Positions 1 through 9,197 of a stretch of 64,000 nt of DNA are shown piece after piece. The DNA comes from Hahnella lacustris (GTDB lineage Bacteria > Pseudomonadota > Gammaproteobacteria > Burkholderiales > Burkholderiaceae_A), in NCBI GenBank assembly GCA_965194655.1, contig OZ239148.1, forward strand, positions 1-64,000. Reading direction: 5' to 3'. The notes beneath the pieces are model-generated. The model had not been told where the DNA came from. It did no database searches and worked only from the letters and a program-made list of their open reading frames with translations. Made by a program: the position numbers and the translations under genes. Within the stretch, counting starts at the first letter, position 1, and each line of letters starts with the position of its first letter.

Positions 1-1413
1 ATGTCTAGCTCCCCTTCCAGCCCCAATGAGGCCCTCCAACAAGCTTGGAGCGATTGCCTGGTCTACTTTGAGCAGACGTTACCAGCCCAGCAATTCAAGA
101 CCTGGGTCTCTCCACTAGACCTCGTTCGAGCAGAACAGCAGGCCGATCACCTCAACCTGACGATCGAAGCCCCCAATCGATTCAAGCAAACCTGGGCGCA
201 AGATCAGCTCTTTGAGCCACTTCAGAAGTGGTGGCAGACCCGCTTTAAAACACCCGTCGTGGTGCAATTCACGCTCAAAGCAAATGCAGAAAACATCGAG
301 CCCACTGGCGGCCTTGCCGATGGTCATGACCTTCAAGACCGCGACAGCCATACCGCTCAACCCTCTGCACCCCTGGAACCCGTTCAGCAAGACCAAGCCC
401 GCCTCAATGCAGATTGGACCTTTGATAGCTTCGTATTGGGCAAGGCCAATCAGCTCGCTCGCGCAGCTGCCATCCAAGTTGCAGACAACCCAGGGCGAGG
501 ATACAACCCACTGTTCCTTTACGGGGGCGTGGGTTTAGGCAAGAGCCACCTGATTCATGCCGTAGGAAACCTCATGATTGAACGAAATCCATCCGCACGG
601 ATTCGTTACATCCACGCTGAGGCCTACGTCAGCGATGTGGTTCGGGCTTACCAGCGAAAATCCTTCGACGACCTTAAGACGTACTATCACTCGCTCGACC
701 TGCTCCTGGTCGATGACATACAATTTTTTGCTGGCAAGTCCCGCACGCAAGAAGAGTTCTTTTACACATTTGAAGCACTTGTCGCTGCGAAGAAACAGCT
801 GATCATCACCAGCGATACCTACCCTTCAGAGCTGGGTGGTATTGATAGTCGTCTCATCAGCCGGTTCGGGTCGGGGCTCACCGTCGCCATTGAGCCCCCG
901 GAACTAGAAATGAGAGTCGCCATCCTGCTCAGGAAAGCAGACCAGGAAAACCTGGGACTCGGAGAGGATGAAGCCTTCTTTATCGCACGCCAGCTGCGCT
1001 CCAACGTCCGTGAGCTCGAGGGAGCGCTCAGAAAAGTGGTGGCGTACTGTCACTTCCACCAGAAGCAGCCGTCCATTGAGGTGGTCAAAGACGCCCTCAA
1101 AGACCTTCTCTCACTCCAAAAAACACTCATTTCTGTTGAAAACATTCAGAAAACGGTTGCCGACTTCTTCAAGATCAAAGTGGCGGACATGTACAGCAAG
1201 AAGAGACCCGCCAACATCGCTCTGCCTCGCCAGATTGCCATGTACCTTGCGAAAGAACTCACTCAAAAAAGTCTCCCAGACATTGGAGACCTATTTGGTG
1301 GGCGAGACCACACCACCGTTCTGCATGCAGTCAGGAAGATCACTGAAGCACGGCAACACAATGCGGAACTCAATCGCCAGCTGCATCTGCTCGAACAACA
1401 ACTCAGGGGATAA
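1..1413 (+). CDS. dnaA: Chromosomal replication initiator protein DnaA
   Basis: DnaA is the ATP-dependent initiator that binds DnaA boxes and melts oriC. The 470-residue product has an N-terminal DnaB-interaction region, a variable linker (about residues 90-135), an AAA+ core with Walker A GGVGLGKSHL and Walker B LLLVDDIQFF, and a C-terminal DNA-binding domain with the signature GGRDHTTVLHAV. Its length is normal for the family. The window begins on its ATG, so the upstream region, where a second set of DnaA boxes or the promoter would lie, cannot be seen. The gene is followed by a 195 bp candidate oriC and then dnaN and gyrB, the usual bacterial order. I am very sure of the identity. Confidence 0.98.
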   Translation: MSSSPSSPNEALQQAWSDCLVYFEQTLPAQQFKTWVSPLDLVRAEQQADHLNLTIEAPNRFKQTWAQDQLFEPLQKWWQTRFKTPVVVQFTLKANAENIEPTGGLADGHDLQDRDSHTAQPSAPLEPVQQDQARLNADWTFDSFVLGKANQLARAAAIQVADNPGRGYNPLFLYGGVGLGKSHLIHAVGNLMIERNPSARIRYIHAEAYVSDVVRAYQRKSFDDLKTYYHSLDLLLVDDIQFFAGKSRTQEEFFYTFEALVAAKKQLIITSDTYPSELGGIDSRLISRFGSGLTVAIEPPELEMRVAILLRKADQENLGLGEDEAFFIARQLRSNVRELEGALRKVVAYCHFHQKQPSIEVVKDALKDLLSLQKTLISVENIQKTVADFFKIKVADMYSKKRPANIALPRQIAMYLAKELTQKSLPDIGDLFGGRDHTTVLHAVRKITEARQHNAELNRQLHLLEQQLRG

Positions 1414-1608
1414 GGCGTGAACACACAGTGGACAAATTGTGAACAACCTCGCGAACGCTCGGTACTGAGCAGACTTATCCACAAGATCGTGTCGACCTCA
1501 AATACTTATCCCCAACCCTTTTTAGTCAATAGATCATTGATTTAATGAAACATTTTGACTTGATCACCGCCAAGTACGTCCTCTAACTACGACTACAAAG
1601 AGATATTC
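1414..1608. other. oriC: Candidate replication origin (dnaA-dnaN intergenic)
   Basis: This 195 bp stretch separates dnaA and dnaN and is one of the longest gene-free regions in the window. It holds one perfect DnaA box (1475-1483, TTATCCACA), a one-mismatch box on the same strand (1506-1514, TTATCCCCA), and two degenerate boxes in the opposite orientation (1427-1435 and 1438-1446). An AT-rich tract at about 1515-1560, which contains GATC, could serve as the unwinding element. The location and box cluster fit an origin. A split origin that also uses the unseen region upstream of dnaA is possible. Confidence 0.65.
1475..1483 (+). promoter_or_regulatory. Consensus DnaA box
   Basis: TTATCCACA matches the high-affinity DnaA box exactly. 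It lies 62 bp after the dnaA stop codon and points toward the AT-rich tract before dnaN. Confidence 0.75.
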
Positions 1609-2730
1609 ATGATATTGATCAAAGCACAGCGAGATGCGTTGGTCCGACCCCTTCAGACCGTAAGCGGCATCGTAGAGCGACGCCACACCCTTCCCATTCT
1701 TTCCAACGTCCTCATCAAGAAGGTCGGTGCAATGGTCTCCTTTGTCTCAACAGACATTGAGATTCAAATCACAAGCCATTCAGAAATCGGACAAACCAGT
1801 GATGACGCCGCCATTACGGTGTCAGCGAGGAAATTACTCGACATCCTTCGATCTTTACCCAACGATTCCGAGGTCACGGTTTCACTTTCAAATCGAAAGC
1901 TGACCATCACTCAGAATAAGGTTCGATTTAATCTTCAGACATTGGCGGCCGAAGAGTTTCCCACCGTAAAACAGCCGGAGCAGATCAACGCCAAGCTCAC
2001 CATGAGCCAAAAATCGTTACGCGGCTTGATGCATGCAGTTCACTTTGCAATGGCGCAACAAGATATTCGCTACTATTTGAACGGGCTTTTACTCGTGGTT
2101 GAACAAAACCATCTTCGTGCAGTTGCTACAGATGGGCATCGCCTAGCATTTAATTCTATTTCTGACATAACCATTACCGAAAAAACGTTTGACGACAAAA
2201 TTGAACTTATTGTCCCAAGGAAAGCAATCATTGAATTGCAGAAACTCCTACAAGACAATGATGATCCAGTTCATTTAGAATTTTCTAATAATCAGGTCAA
2301 GTTCCATTTGGGAACTATCGAGATCCTTTCAAAACTCATCGAGGGCAAATTCCCCGACTATCAGAGAGTCATTCCTAAAAATCACACCAAGCATATTCAA
2401 ATTCAGCGAGAAGTCCTACATGGAGCGCTCTCACGAGCGGCCATTTTGACATCAGAGAAGTTTAAAGGCGTTCGGCTTACTCTTGCTGAAGGCTCTATGA
2501 AAATTTCCTCCACCAATGCCGAACAGGAAGAGGCCATTGAAGAACTAGAGGTTACATACGAGCATGAACCACTCGACATTGGATTCAATGTTCAGTATTT
2601 ATTGGACGTACTGTCCAATCAAAAAACACCAGACATTATTTTGTCACTACAAGATACCAATTCAAGTGCACTCATTTCCAGCCCAGACGATAACGAATTT
2701 AAATATGTCGTTATGCCGATGAGAATTTAA
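1609..2730 (+). CDS. dnaN: DNA polymerase III beta subunit (sliding clamp)
   Basis: This is the processivity clamp that forms a dimeric ring around DNA and tethers polymerase III. The 373-residue product has the three-fold repeated clamp fold, begins MILIKAQRDALVRPL and ends with the clamp C-terminal motif VVMPMRI, which forms part of the partner-binding pocket. Length is as expected (about 366-370). It follows the candidate oriC and precedes gyrB by 28 bp. Its base composition stands out: many 60-base lines are only 35-43% G+C by hand count, against about 57-70% in lines sampled later in the window, though some lines inside dnaN reach 52%. Identity is certain. Confidence 0.98.
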   Translation: MILIKAQRDALVRPLQTVSGIVERRHTLPILSNVLIKKVGAMVSFVSTDIEIQITSHSEIGQTSDDAAITVSARKLLDILRSLPNDSEVTVSLSNRKLTITQNKVRFNLQTLAAEEFPTVKQPEQINAKLTMSQKSLRGLMHAVHFAMAQQDIRYYLNGLLLVVEQNHLRAVATDGHRLAFNSISDITITEKTFDDKIELIVPRKAIIELQKLLQDNDDPVHLEFSNNQVKFHLGTIEILSKLIEGKFPDYQRVIPKNHTKHIQIQREVLHGALSRAAILTSEKFKGVRLTLAEGSMKISSTNAEQEEAIEELEVTYEHEPLDIGFNVQYLLDVLSNQKTPDIILSLQDTNSSALISSPDDNEFKYVVMPMRI

Positions 2731-2758
2731 TCATTAGATTTTAATTTAGAAGAAAAAA

Positions 2759-5188
2759 ATGACGAATCAAGATTACGGCGCATCCTCGATAAAGATGTTA
2801 AAAGGCCTAGAGGCCGTTCGGAAGCGTCCGGGAATGTATATCGGGGACACTCACGATGGCACCGGTTTACACCACATGGTTTTTGAGGTGGTTGATAACG
2901 CCATTGATGAAGCACTGGCTGGCCATTGTGATGATATTGTTGTCACCATTCATACGGATAATTCTATTTCAGTCAGCGATAATGGCCGAGGTATTCCTAC
3001 AGATTTACATGCTGACGATGAGCTTGGCCGCAGTGCTGCTGAGATCGTAATGACTGAGTTACATGCGGGTGGAAAATTCGATCAAAACAGTTATAAGGTG
3101 TCTGGTGGTTTGCATGGTGTAGGTGTTTCTGTGGTGAATGCACTCTCAGATTGGCTCAAGCTGAGTATCCATCGAAATGGTCAAACGCATTTTATGGAGT
3201 TTCGTCAGGGAGAACGGGTTGAAGCGCTAAAAGTGATTGGGGCTTCAACAAAGAAGGGGACTGAAGTCCACTTTTTGGCTAGCCAAGAGATTTTCCAGCA
3301 CGTTGAGTTTCATTACGACATCCTGGCGAAGCGACTTCGTGAGCTCAGCTTTCTCAATCACGGAGTTAAAATTCGGCTCGTCGACTTACGTGAGGGCAAG
3401 GAGGAGAATTTCGCCTTTTCAGGTGGGGTTTCGGGTTTCGTTAGTTATATCAATAAAACGAAAAATCCGTTACATGCTGAGATTTTCGCTGCTCAAGGTG
3501 AAAAGGATGGCATTTCAGTTGAAGTGGCTATGCAGTGGTGTGATCACTTCAATGAGCAGGTTTTATGTTTCACCAATAACATCCCGCAGCGAGATGGTGG
3601 CACCCATCTCACTGGCTTGCGCGCGGCAATGACCCGAGTCATCAATAAATACATTGCAGATGAAGAGCTTGCGAAGAAAGCAAAGATTGAGACAACCGGT
3701 GACGATATGCGAGAAGGGCTCACCTGTGTTCTCTCGGTCAAGGTGCCAGAACCCAAATTTTCGTCTCAGACCAAGGATAAGCTTGTTTCGAGTGAGGTTC
3801 GGCAGCCAGTAGAGGATGTGATCGGAAAAGCGCTTGAGACTTTTCTCTTGGAGCATCCAGTAGAGGCTCGAGCCATCTGTAGCAAGATTGTTGATGCCGC
3901 CAGGGCGCGAGACGCCGCAAGAAAAGCCAGGGAGATGACACGCCGCAAAGGGGTCTTGGAATCCTTTGGTCTATCTGGAAAATTAGCGGATTGCCAAGAA
4001 AGAGATCCGGCCAAGGCGGAGCTTTACTTGGTAGAGGGAGATTCTGCAGGGGGTTCAGCAAAGCAGGGACGAGATCGCAAATTCCAAGCGATTCTGCCAT
4101 TGAAGGGAAAAATTCTAAACGTCGAAAAGGCTCGCTTTGATAAGCTGCTCTCGTCGCAAGAAATCATTACCCTTATTCAGACCCTTGGGACTGGAATCGG
4201 TCAAGACGAATACGATCCGGCGAAACTACGTTATCACCGTATCATTATCATGACCGACGCGGATGTAGACGGATCACACATTCGCACGCTGTTGCTCACG
4301 TTCTTTTATCGTCAAATGCGTGAGCTGGTTGAAAGAGGGCACGTTTATATCGCGCAGCCGCCTTTATACAAAATTAAAATTGGTCGCGAAGAACGGTATA
4401 TCAAGGATGACGCTCATCTACAAACCGTACTTCTTGAGCTTGCCTTAAAAGATGCACGCTTAGAGCAGACAAATGGGACACCCCTAGATGCTGAAGCCTT
4501 ATCTGTTCTCGCTCATCAGTATCGTGAGGCTTCGCTCGTGCGGGGTAAGCTCTCGCGCTGGATTGATGAGCCGCTGTTGCTCGCTTTAATGGACCAGGTG
4601 CCGTTGGATCTCCATTCCGACACGGCTGCGATGGCGAGTGCAGAACAGTTGGGCCTTTGGCTCAAGAAATGGTCTGCGACGCATGCGTCGACCACGCATT
4701 GGCGGGTGTTGGCCGAGCTGGATGCAGTTCGCCAACAATGGCGGCTTCAGGTGGAGCGAGATTGGCACGGTAATTTGAAGCTCACGACGCTGGAGCAAGA
4801 TCTGGTTCAAAGTGAGGACTTCCAAACATTGCGGCGGTTGGGGGCAAGCTTGAATGCAGCCCTAGATCCAGGAACCGTTGTGAGACGTGGGCAAGGAGAA
4901 AACGCCCGTTCTCAAGCGGTTCAACGCGCAGAGGATGCAGTGACTTGGCTGCTTGCCGAGGCAGAGCGAGGGATGACAAAACAGCGATATAAGGGCTTGG
5001 GTGAAATGAATCCTGAGCAGCTCTGGGAAACCACCATGGATATTCAGAGCCGAACCTTGCTGCAGGTCAAGATCGAAGATGCCATTTCAGCGGATCAGAT
5101 TTTCACGACGCTGATGGGAGAGGAAGTGGAACCACGCCGACAGTTCATTGAGACCAATGCACTGCGGGTTTCCAACTTGGACGTCTAG
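2759..5188 (+). CDS. gyrB: DNA gyrase subunit B
   Basis: GyrB is the ATPase subunit of gyrase, which introduces negative supercoils. The 809-residue protein has a GHKL ATPase domain (EVVDNAIDEALAGHC, GRGIP, GGLHGVGVSVVNALS), a transducer domain, a TOPRIM domain with EGDSAGGSA and DADVDGSHIRTLL, and the C-terminal RYKGLGEMNPEQLWETTMD block. Length is close to that of E. coli GyrB (804). The start follows a purine-rich leader (agaagaaaaaa). The 5' half shares the low G+C of dnaN, while the 3' third returns to the higher value of the window. It converges on topB with a 24 bp gap and no clear terminator. Confidence 0.98.
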   Translation: MTNQDYGASSIKMLKGLEAVRKRPGMYIGDTHDGTGLHHMVFEVVDNAIDEALAGHCDDIVVTIHTDNSISVSDNGRGIPTDLHADDELGRSAAEIVMTELHAGGKFDQNSYKVSGGLHGVGVSVVNALSDWLKLSIHRNGQTHFMEFRQGERVEALKVIGASTKKGTEVHFLASQEIFQHVEFHYDILAKRLRELSFLNHGVKIRLVDLREGKEENFAFSGGVSGFVSYINKTKNPLHAEIFAAQGEKDGISVEVAMQWCDHFNEQVLCFTNNIPQRDGGTHLTGLRAAMTRVINKYIADEELAKKAKIETTGDDMREGLTCVLSVKVPEPKFSSQTKDKLVSSEVRQPVEDVIGKALETFLLEHPVEARAICSKIVDAARARDAARKAREMTRRKGVLESFGLSGKLADCQERDPAKAELYLVEGDSAGGSAKQGRDRKFQAILPLKGKILNVEKARFDKLLSSQEIITLIQTLGTGIGQDEYDPAKLRYHRIIIMTDADVDGSHIRTLLLTFFYRQMRELVERGHVYIAQPPLYKIKIGREERYIKDDAHLQTVLLELALKDARLEQTNGTPLDAEALSVLAHQYREASLVRGKLSRWIDEPLLLALMDQVPLDLHSDTAAMASAEQLGLWLKKWSATHASTTHWRVLAELDAVRQQWRLQVERDWHGNLKLTTLEQDLVQSEDFQTLRRLGASLNAALDPGTVVRRGQGENARSQAVQRAEDAVTWLLAEAERGMTKQRYKGLGEMNPEQLWETTMDIQSRTLLQVKIEDAISADQIFTTLMGEEVEPRRQFIETNALRVSNLDV

Positions 5189-5212
5189 AAAAGTCCCGCT
5201 GAAAATCCTCCT

Positions 5213-7678
5213 CTAGGTTTTGGCGGCTTTGGCTGCTCGAGGTTTTTTGGCCTCGAATTCAAATCCCACTTTTCCTTCTGGAGTCTTCACCAGGTAAGCC
5301 TTGAATTTTCTTTTGGTTCGAGAAGAAACGAATCCGTCGAGAAGATCGGTTTTCCCAGTTTGCAGGAGCTTTTGCATCTGTTCCGGGGCAATGGTCTGCT
5401 GGAGAATGGTGAGCCCACTGCGAAAATCACATGTTTTTTCCGGGCCGGTGCTTTTTTCACAGACATAGCTGGTGCCGTGAGAAAAAACACGACTCGCGCA
5501 TTTCGGGCATGGCCCAAGAGATTCTGACGTAGAAAAATCTACAGGCTCTGTGTCGTCTTCATTCTCTTGGCCGAAGTCAAAGCTCAGTTTGAATTCCGAA
5601 TCTAGAGTCAGACTTGCAGCAAATGGTCGCCCCATCTTGCTCCTAAATCCATCGAGTGGACCAATATTGCGTAAGCTGATGAAGGCTTCTGCCTCTGCGG
5701 TCTCAAATAATCGACCAGCGGGGCTCTTCGTAAATGAGAAGTCGCAAGACTGGCAGGCAAACCGACGATAATTTTCTTTAACCACGCCTCCACACTTTGG
5801 ACAGGGGACGTTTAGCGTTGCATAGTCTCCCGGGATGGTCGTGCTGGAGTAATTCTTAGCCTGCTCCACAATGTGCGCCGTGAGACCTGCAATATCGCGC
5901 ATGAAGGCCTGCCTCGAGAGTGCCCCATGTTCAATTTGAGAGAGCTTGAATTCCCACTCTCCTGTCAGAGCGGGCTTGGAAAGAGCCTCTACATTCAGGC
6001 CTCTCAGCAAGGTCATCAGTTGAAACGCTTTTGCGGTGGGCAGCAGCTCTCGCCCGTCTCTTAAAAGGTACTTTTCCGTGAGCAGACCCTCAATGATGGC
6101 CGCCCGTGTGGCAGGTGTCCCGAGGCCCTTGCCACTCATCGCCTCGCGTAACTCTTCGTCCTCAATGGCCTTCCCGGCCCCCTCCATAGCAGACAGTAAA
6201 GTGGACTCGGTGTATCGGGCCGGTGGGCGCGTCTCTAGCGAAAGCACCTGGACTTCAGCCACCTCTGGCTGTTCACCGTCACTCAGAGCAACCAGACTGA
6301 CAGCATCTTCCTGGGCTTCTTTGCCATAAACAGCGAGCCATCCGGGTTCGGTCAGAATTTTGCCCTCCGTCTTAAAAGGATGGCCCTCTACCTCACTGAT
6401 GCGCACCGTGTTGAGAAACTCTGCCGCAGGGAAAAAGACGGCCAAAAAACGCTTACAAACGAGATCAAAAAGCTTCTGCTCCGGCTCGGACAGAACTTTG
6501 GGGACGATGCCGGTGGGGATGATGGCAAAGTGATCGGAGACTTTGCTGTTATCGAAGATACGCTTATTGGGCCTCACCCAGCCCTGTTTCAGAATCGTCT
6601 GTGCAATGCTGGCATAGCTGGTCTCTGCGAGCTGACCCAACGTGGCCTTGACAGTCTCCAGGTAATCCTCAGGGAGGGCTTTGGAGTCCGTTCTCGGATA
6701 GGTCAGCACCTTGTGCTTCTCATACAAAGCTTGTGCCAGACCTAAGGTGTTCTTCGCAGAAAAGCCAAATCTGGCATTGGCTTCTCGCTGAAGGCTCGTG
6801 AGATCAAAAAGCGCGGGGGCAAGCTGGCTACTCGGCTTGTGTTCTTCACGCACGATGGCCCGATGGTGCGCGACCCGAGTTGCGATGTCGTGGGCCCTTT
6901 CGGCATCCCAGATTCGCTCCGCTCGGGCATCCGGCAGATCTGCGGATTTCTTAAACCCAGTGTCGAACCAGCGGCCTTCATATCGGCCGGCAGCGCAGAC
7001 AAACTCCGCCTTTACTTCGAAGTAAGGCTTTGCGACAAACTTGCGAATGAGCTCCTCGCGTTCAACCACCACGGAGAGTGTGGGCGTTTGAACTCGGCCA
7101 ACTGTCGTGAGAAAAAATCCACCTTCTTTCGAATTGAAGGCAGTCATTGCGCGGGTACCGTTAATCCCAATCAGCCAGTCCGCCTCGGAACGGGACCGAG
7201 CAGCCTCAGAGAGCGGAAGGAGCTCTTCGTCGCTGCGCAAATGCTCAAATGCTGTCCGAATCGCACTCGCAGTCATGGACTGAAGCCAGAGTCGGGCGAT
7301 CGGCTGCTTGGCCTTGGTGTACTGAACGATGGTCCGAAAGATGAGCTCACCTTCACGACCCGCGTCACATGCATTAATGATCCGGCTGACGTCTTTGCGC
7401 CTGATCTGCTTGGCAAGCGTCTTTAACTTCTGTTCAGACTTGGGAAGGGGCTGAAGATCAAACTCTGGTGGGATCACCGGAAGATGGGCGAAGGACCATT
7501 TCCCACGTTTCACTTCATAAGCTTCAGGGGCCTTGATCTCGAGAAGGTGACCCACTGCAGAGGCGATCACCATGTCCTCACGCTCAAAGAAATCGTCCTG
7601 TTTGGAAAAACCACCGAGCGCTTTGGCGATGTCAGCTGCAACAGAGGGCTTTTCAGCAATAACGAGAGATTTACTCAA
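5213..7678 (-). CDS. topB: DNA topoisomerase III (type IA)
   Basis: This is a type IA topoisomerase that decatenates and relaxes DNA through a single-strand break. It has the N-terminal TOPRIM motif SLVIAEKPSVA, the acidic motif CDAGREGELIF, and the active-site tyrosine in TYPRTDS (about Tyr327 from the chosen start). The C-terminus has zinc-finger-like CPKCGG and CPKCAS segments. I place the start at a TTG (7678-7676) rather than the upstream in-frame GTG: the family normally begins right before SKSLVIAEKPS, and an AAGGA lies 8 bases upstream. The TTG overlaps the dprA stop as TTGA, so translation is probably coupled to dprA. From this start the protein is 821 residues. Confidence 0.95.
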   Translation of the reverse strand: MSKSLVIAEKPSVAADIAKALGGFSKQDDFFEREDMVIASAVGHLLEIKAPEAYEVKRGKWSFAHLPVIPPEFDLQPLPKSEQKLKTLAKQIRRKDVSRIINACDAGREGELIFRTIVQYTKAKQPIARLWLQSMTASAIRTAFEHLRSDEELLPLSEAARSRSEADWLIGINGTRAMTAFNSKEGGFFLTTVGRVQTPTLSVVVEREELIRKFVAKPYFEVKAEFVCAAGRYEGRWFDTGFKKSADLPDARAERIWDAERAHDIATRVAHHRAIVREEHKPSSQLAPALFDLTSLQREANARFGFSAKNTLGLAQALYEKHKVLTYPRTDSKALPEDYLETVKATLGQLAETSYASIAQTILKQGWVRPNKRIFDNSKVSDHFAIIPTGIVPKVLSEPEQKLFDLVCKRFLAVFFPAAEFLNTVRISEVEGHPFKTEGKILTEPGWLAVYGKEAQEDAVSLVALSDGEQPEVAEVQVLSLETRPPARYTESTLLSAMEGAGKAIEDEELREAMSGKGLGTPATRAAIIEGLLTEKYLLRDGRELLPTAKAFQLMTLLRGLNVEALSKPALTGEWEFKLSQIEHGALSRQAFMRDIAGLTAHIVEQAKNYSSTTIPGDYATLNVPCPKCGGVVKENYRRFACQSCDFSFTKSPAGRLFETAEAEAFISLRNIGPLDGFRSKMGRPFAASLTLDSEFKLSFDFGQENEDDTEPVDFSTSESLGPCPKCASRVFSHGTSYVCEKSTGPEKTCDFRSGLTILQQTIAPEQMQKLLQTGKTDLLDGFVSSRTKRKFKAYLVKTPEGKVGFEFEAKKPRAAKAAKT

Positions 7679-8592
7679 ATCGAGGATTCCTTCATCCGTG
7701 AATACGGTCGGAGAGACCACCTGCCGTCTACCATTCGACTGGCCAAGCCGCGAAGCTCTAACACCAATAATCCCGCCATGACATCGGAAAATGCAAGGTC
7801 ACACTGCTGCATCAAGTCTTCAGGAGCATTGGGCTGAAAGTCTAGCACCGCGAAGATCTTGGCGGCTCTGGCATCTAAATCAAGCGTTGGGAGATGCTCA
7901 TCCAGTCGTGCAGGAGATGGAAGGGCGGGAGATGGAAACAAAGCCGGCTGATGAATGACTGAGAGCACATCGGCGGCCTGTTCTACGAGCGTGGCTCCGT
8001 CACGAATGAGGCGATGGCCCCCGCTGTAGCGACCGCCTGAGATAGGGCCAGGAAGGACCATCACGTCTCGACCTAACTCCATGCAAGCCTGCGCTGTGCT
8101 CAGAGCACCACTCCGATGACTGGCTTCAATCACAACGACGGCGAGAGAGGCCCAGGCAATGAGGCGGTTACGGAGTATGAAGTGATGCGGCCGAGGGAAG
8201 ACTCCATCAGGGTACTCTGAGAGCAAGAGCCCACCACCTGCCAAGATATCGTGGGCGAGCTGCTGATGCTGGGGTGGATAGATCTGATCCAACCCATGGG
8301 CGAGGATCGCGACCGTTCGTCCATTCGGGGCAAGCAGTGAGCCTCGATGCGCCGCCGCATCGATTCCCAATGCCAGGCCGCTGACGATACAAAGCCCGTG
8401 ATGAGCAAGCTCACTGGCAAGCGATTCTGCGTGATGACAGCTTTGGCTTCCCGCGCGTCGGCTGCCAACAATCGCCAGCGAGGGTCGTTCCAAACAGTCG
8501 AGTTCGCCACGGAAATAAAGCTGATGGATTCGCGGGTGCAGCTCCGCGTGATGCGCAGGCCAGAGGGATTCGGGCACAATTTGAGTTTGCAT
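7675..8592 (-). CDS. dprA: DNA processing protein DprA (DNA uptake/RecA loader)
   Basis: DprA protects incoming single-stranded DNA and loads RecA during natural transformation. The Rossmann-like core shows GSRRAGS, SGLALGIDAAAH, a RNRLIAWAS segment and a GRDVMVLPGP block. A winged-helix-like C-terminus follows (about residues 245-300). At 305 residues it is shorter than many homologues because it lacks a clear N-terminal SAM domain. The ATG at 8592 is chosen because GGAGG lies 5 bases upstream; an in-frame TTG sits 12 bases earlier. It is divergent from def (65 bp) and overlaps topB by four bases. comM, another transformation gene, lies about 22 kb away. Confidence 0.93.
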   Translation of the reverse strand: MQTQIVPESLWPAHHAELHPRIHQLYFRGELDCLERPSLAIVGSRRAGSQSCHHAESLASELAHHGLCIVSGLALGIDAAAHRGSLLAPNGRTVAILAHGLDQIYPPQHQQLAHDILAGGGLLLSEYPDGVFPRPHHFILRNRLIAWASLAVVVIEASHRSGALSTAQACMELGRDVMVLPGPISGGRYSGGHRLIRDGATLVEQAADVLSVIHQPALFPSPALPSPARLDEHLPTLDLDARAAKIFAVLDFQPNAPEDLMQQCDLAFSDVMAGLLVLELRGLASRMVDGRWSLRPYSRMKESSI

Positions 8593-8657
8593 ACTCGCCT
8601 CCAAGAGAAAAACCCTCTAGGCTAGTGCGCATTCACCTTTAAGCAATCTCCATTCGT

Positions 8658-9194
8658 ATGGCGCTCTTATCCATTCTTCACTATCCAGATCCTCGGCTCC
8701 GCACGGTGGCCAAGCCGGTGAGTCACTTCGATGAGCGACTCAAGGCCTTGGTGGCGGATATGTTTGACACCATGTATGCCGCGCCGGGCATTGGCTTGGC
8801 TGCCACCCAGGTGGACGTCCATGAACAGGTGATCGTGATCGATCTGACGGAGGATCACAGCGATCCCATGGTGTTCATCAACGCGGAGATCCTCTCCAAG
8901 AGTCAAGAGGTCAAGGTTTATCAAGAGGGCTGTCTGTCTGTTCCGGGTGTATTTGATGAGGTAGAGCGGCCGGACGTCATCGTGGTCCGGGCTCAGCGGG
9001 TGGACGGCACTTTTTTTGAGCTGCAAGCCGATGGCCTCTTATCGGTCTGCATCCAGCACGAGATGGATCACCTGTCCGGCAAGGTTTTTGTGGACTATCT
9101 CTCTAGGCTCAAGCAGACGCGCCTCAGAGATCGCCTTCTCAAGGAACAGAGAGAGCAAAAGAAGCTGAGGCAGTCAGCGCCTCTGACCGCTTAG
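8658..9194 (+). CDS. def: Peptide deformylase
   Basis: Peptide deformylase removes the formyl group from the N-terminal methionine of new proteins. All three metal/catalytic motifs are present: GIGLAATQ (residues 45-51), EGCLS (metal-ligand Cys92) and QHEMDH (His134 and His138 with catalytic Glu135). The length of 178 residues is normal. It lies 3 bp before fmt, which performs the opposite reaction on initiator tRNA. This def-fmt-rsmB order is widespread in proteobacteria. Confidence 0.97.
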   Translation: MALLSILHYPDPRLRTVAKPVSHFDERLKALVADMFDTMYAAPGIGLAATQVDVHEQVIVIDLTEDHSDPMVFINAEILSKSQEVKVYQEGCLSVPGVFDEVERPDVIVVRAQRVDGTFFELQADGLLSVCIQHEMDHLSGKVFVDYLSRLKQTRLRDRLLKEQREQKKLRQSAPLTA

Positions 9195-9197
9195 CGC

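Noticed and set aside
1555..1589. Sigma-70 promoter for dnaN (TTGACT with TAACTA)
   Set aside because: The spacing is 23 bp, outside the usual 16-18, and no better -10 lies at the right distance.
6839..7426. 195-residue frame on the plus strand inside topB
   Set aside because: It is a shadow of a well-supported topoisomerase gene, shows no domain, and has no ribosome-binding site.
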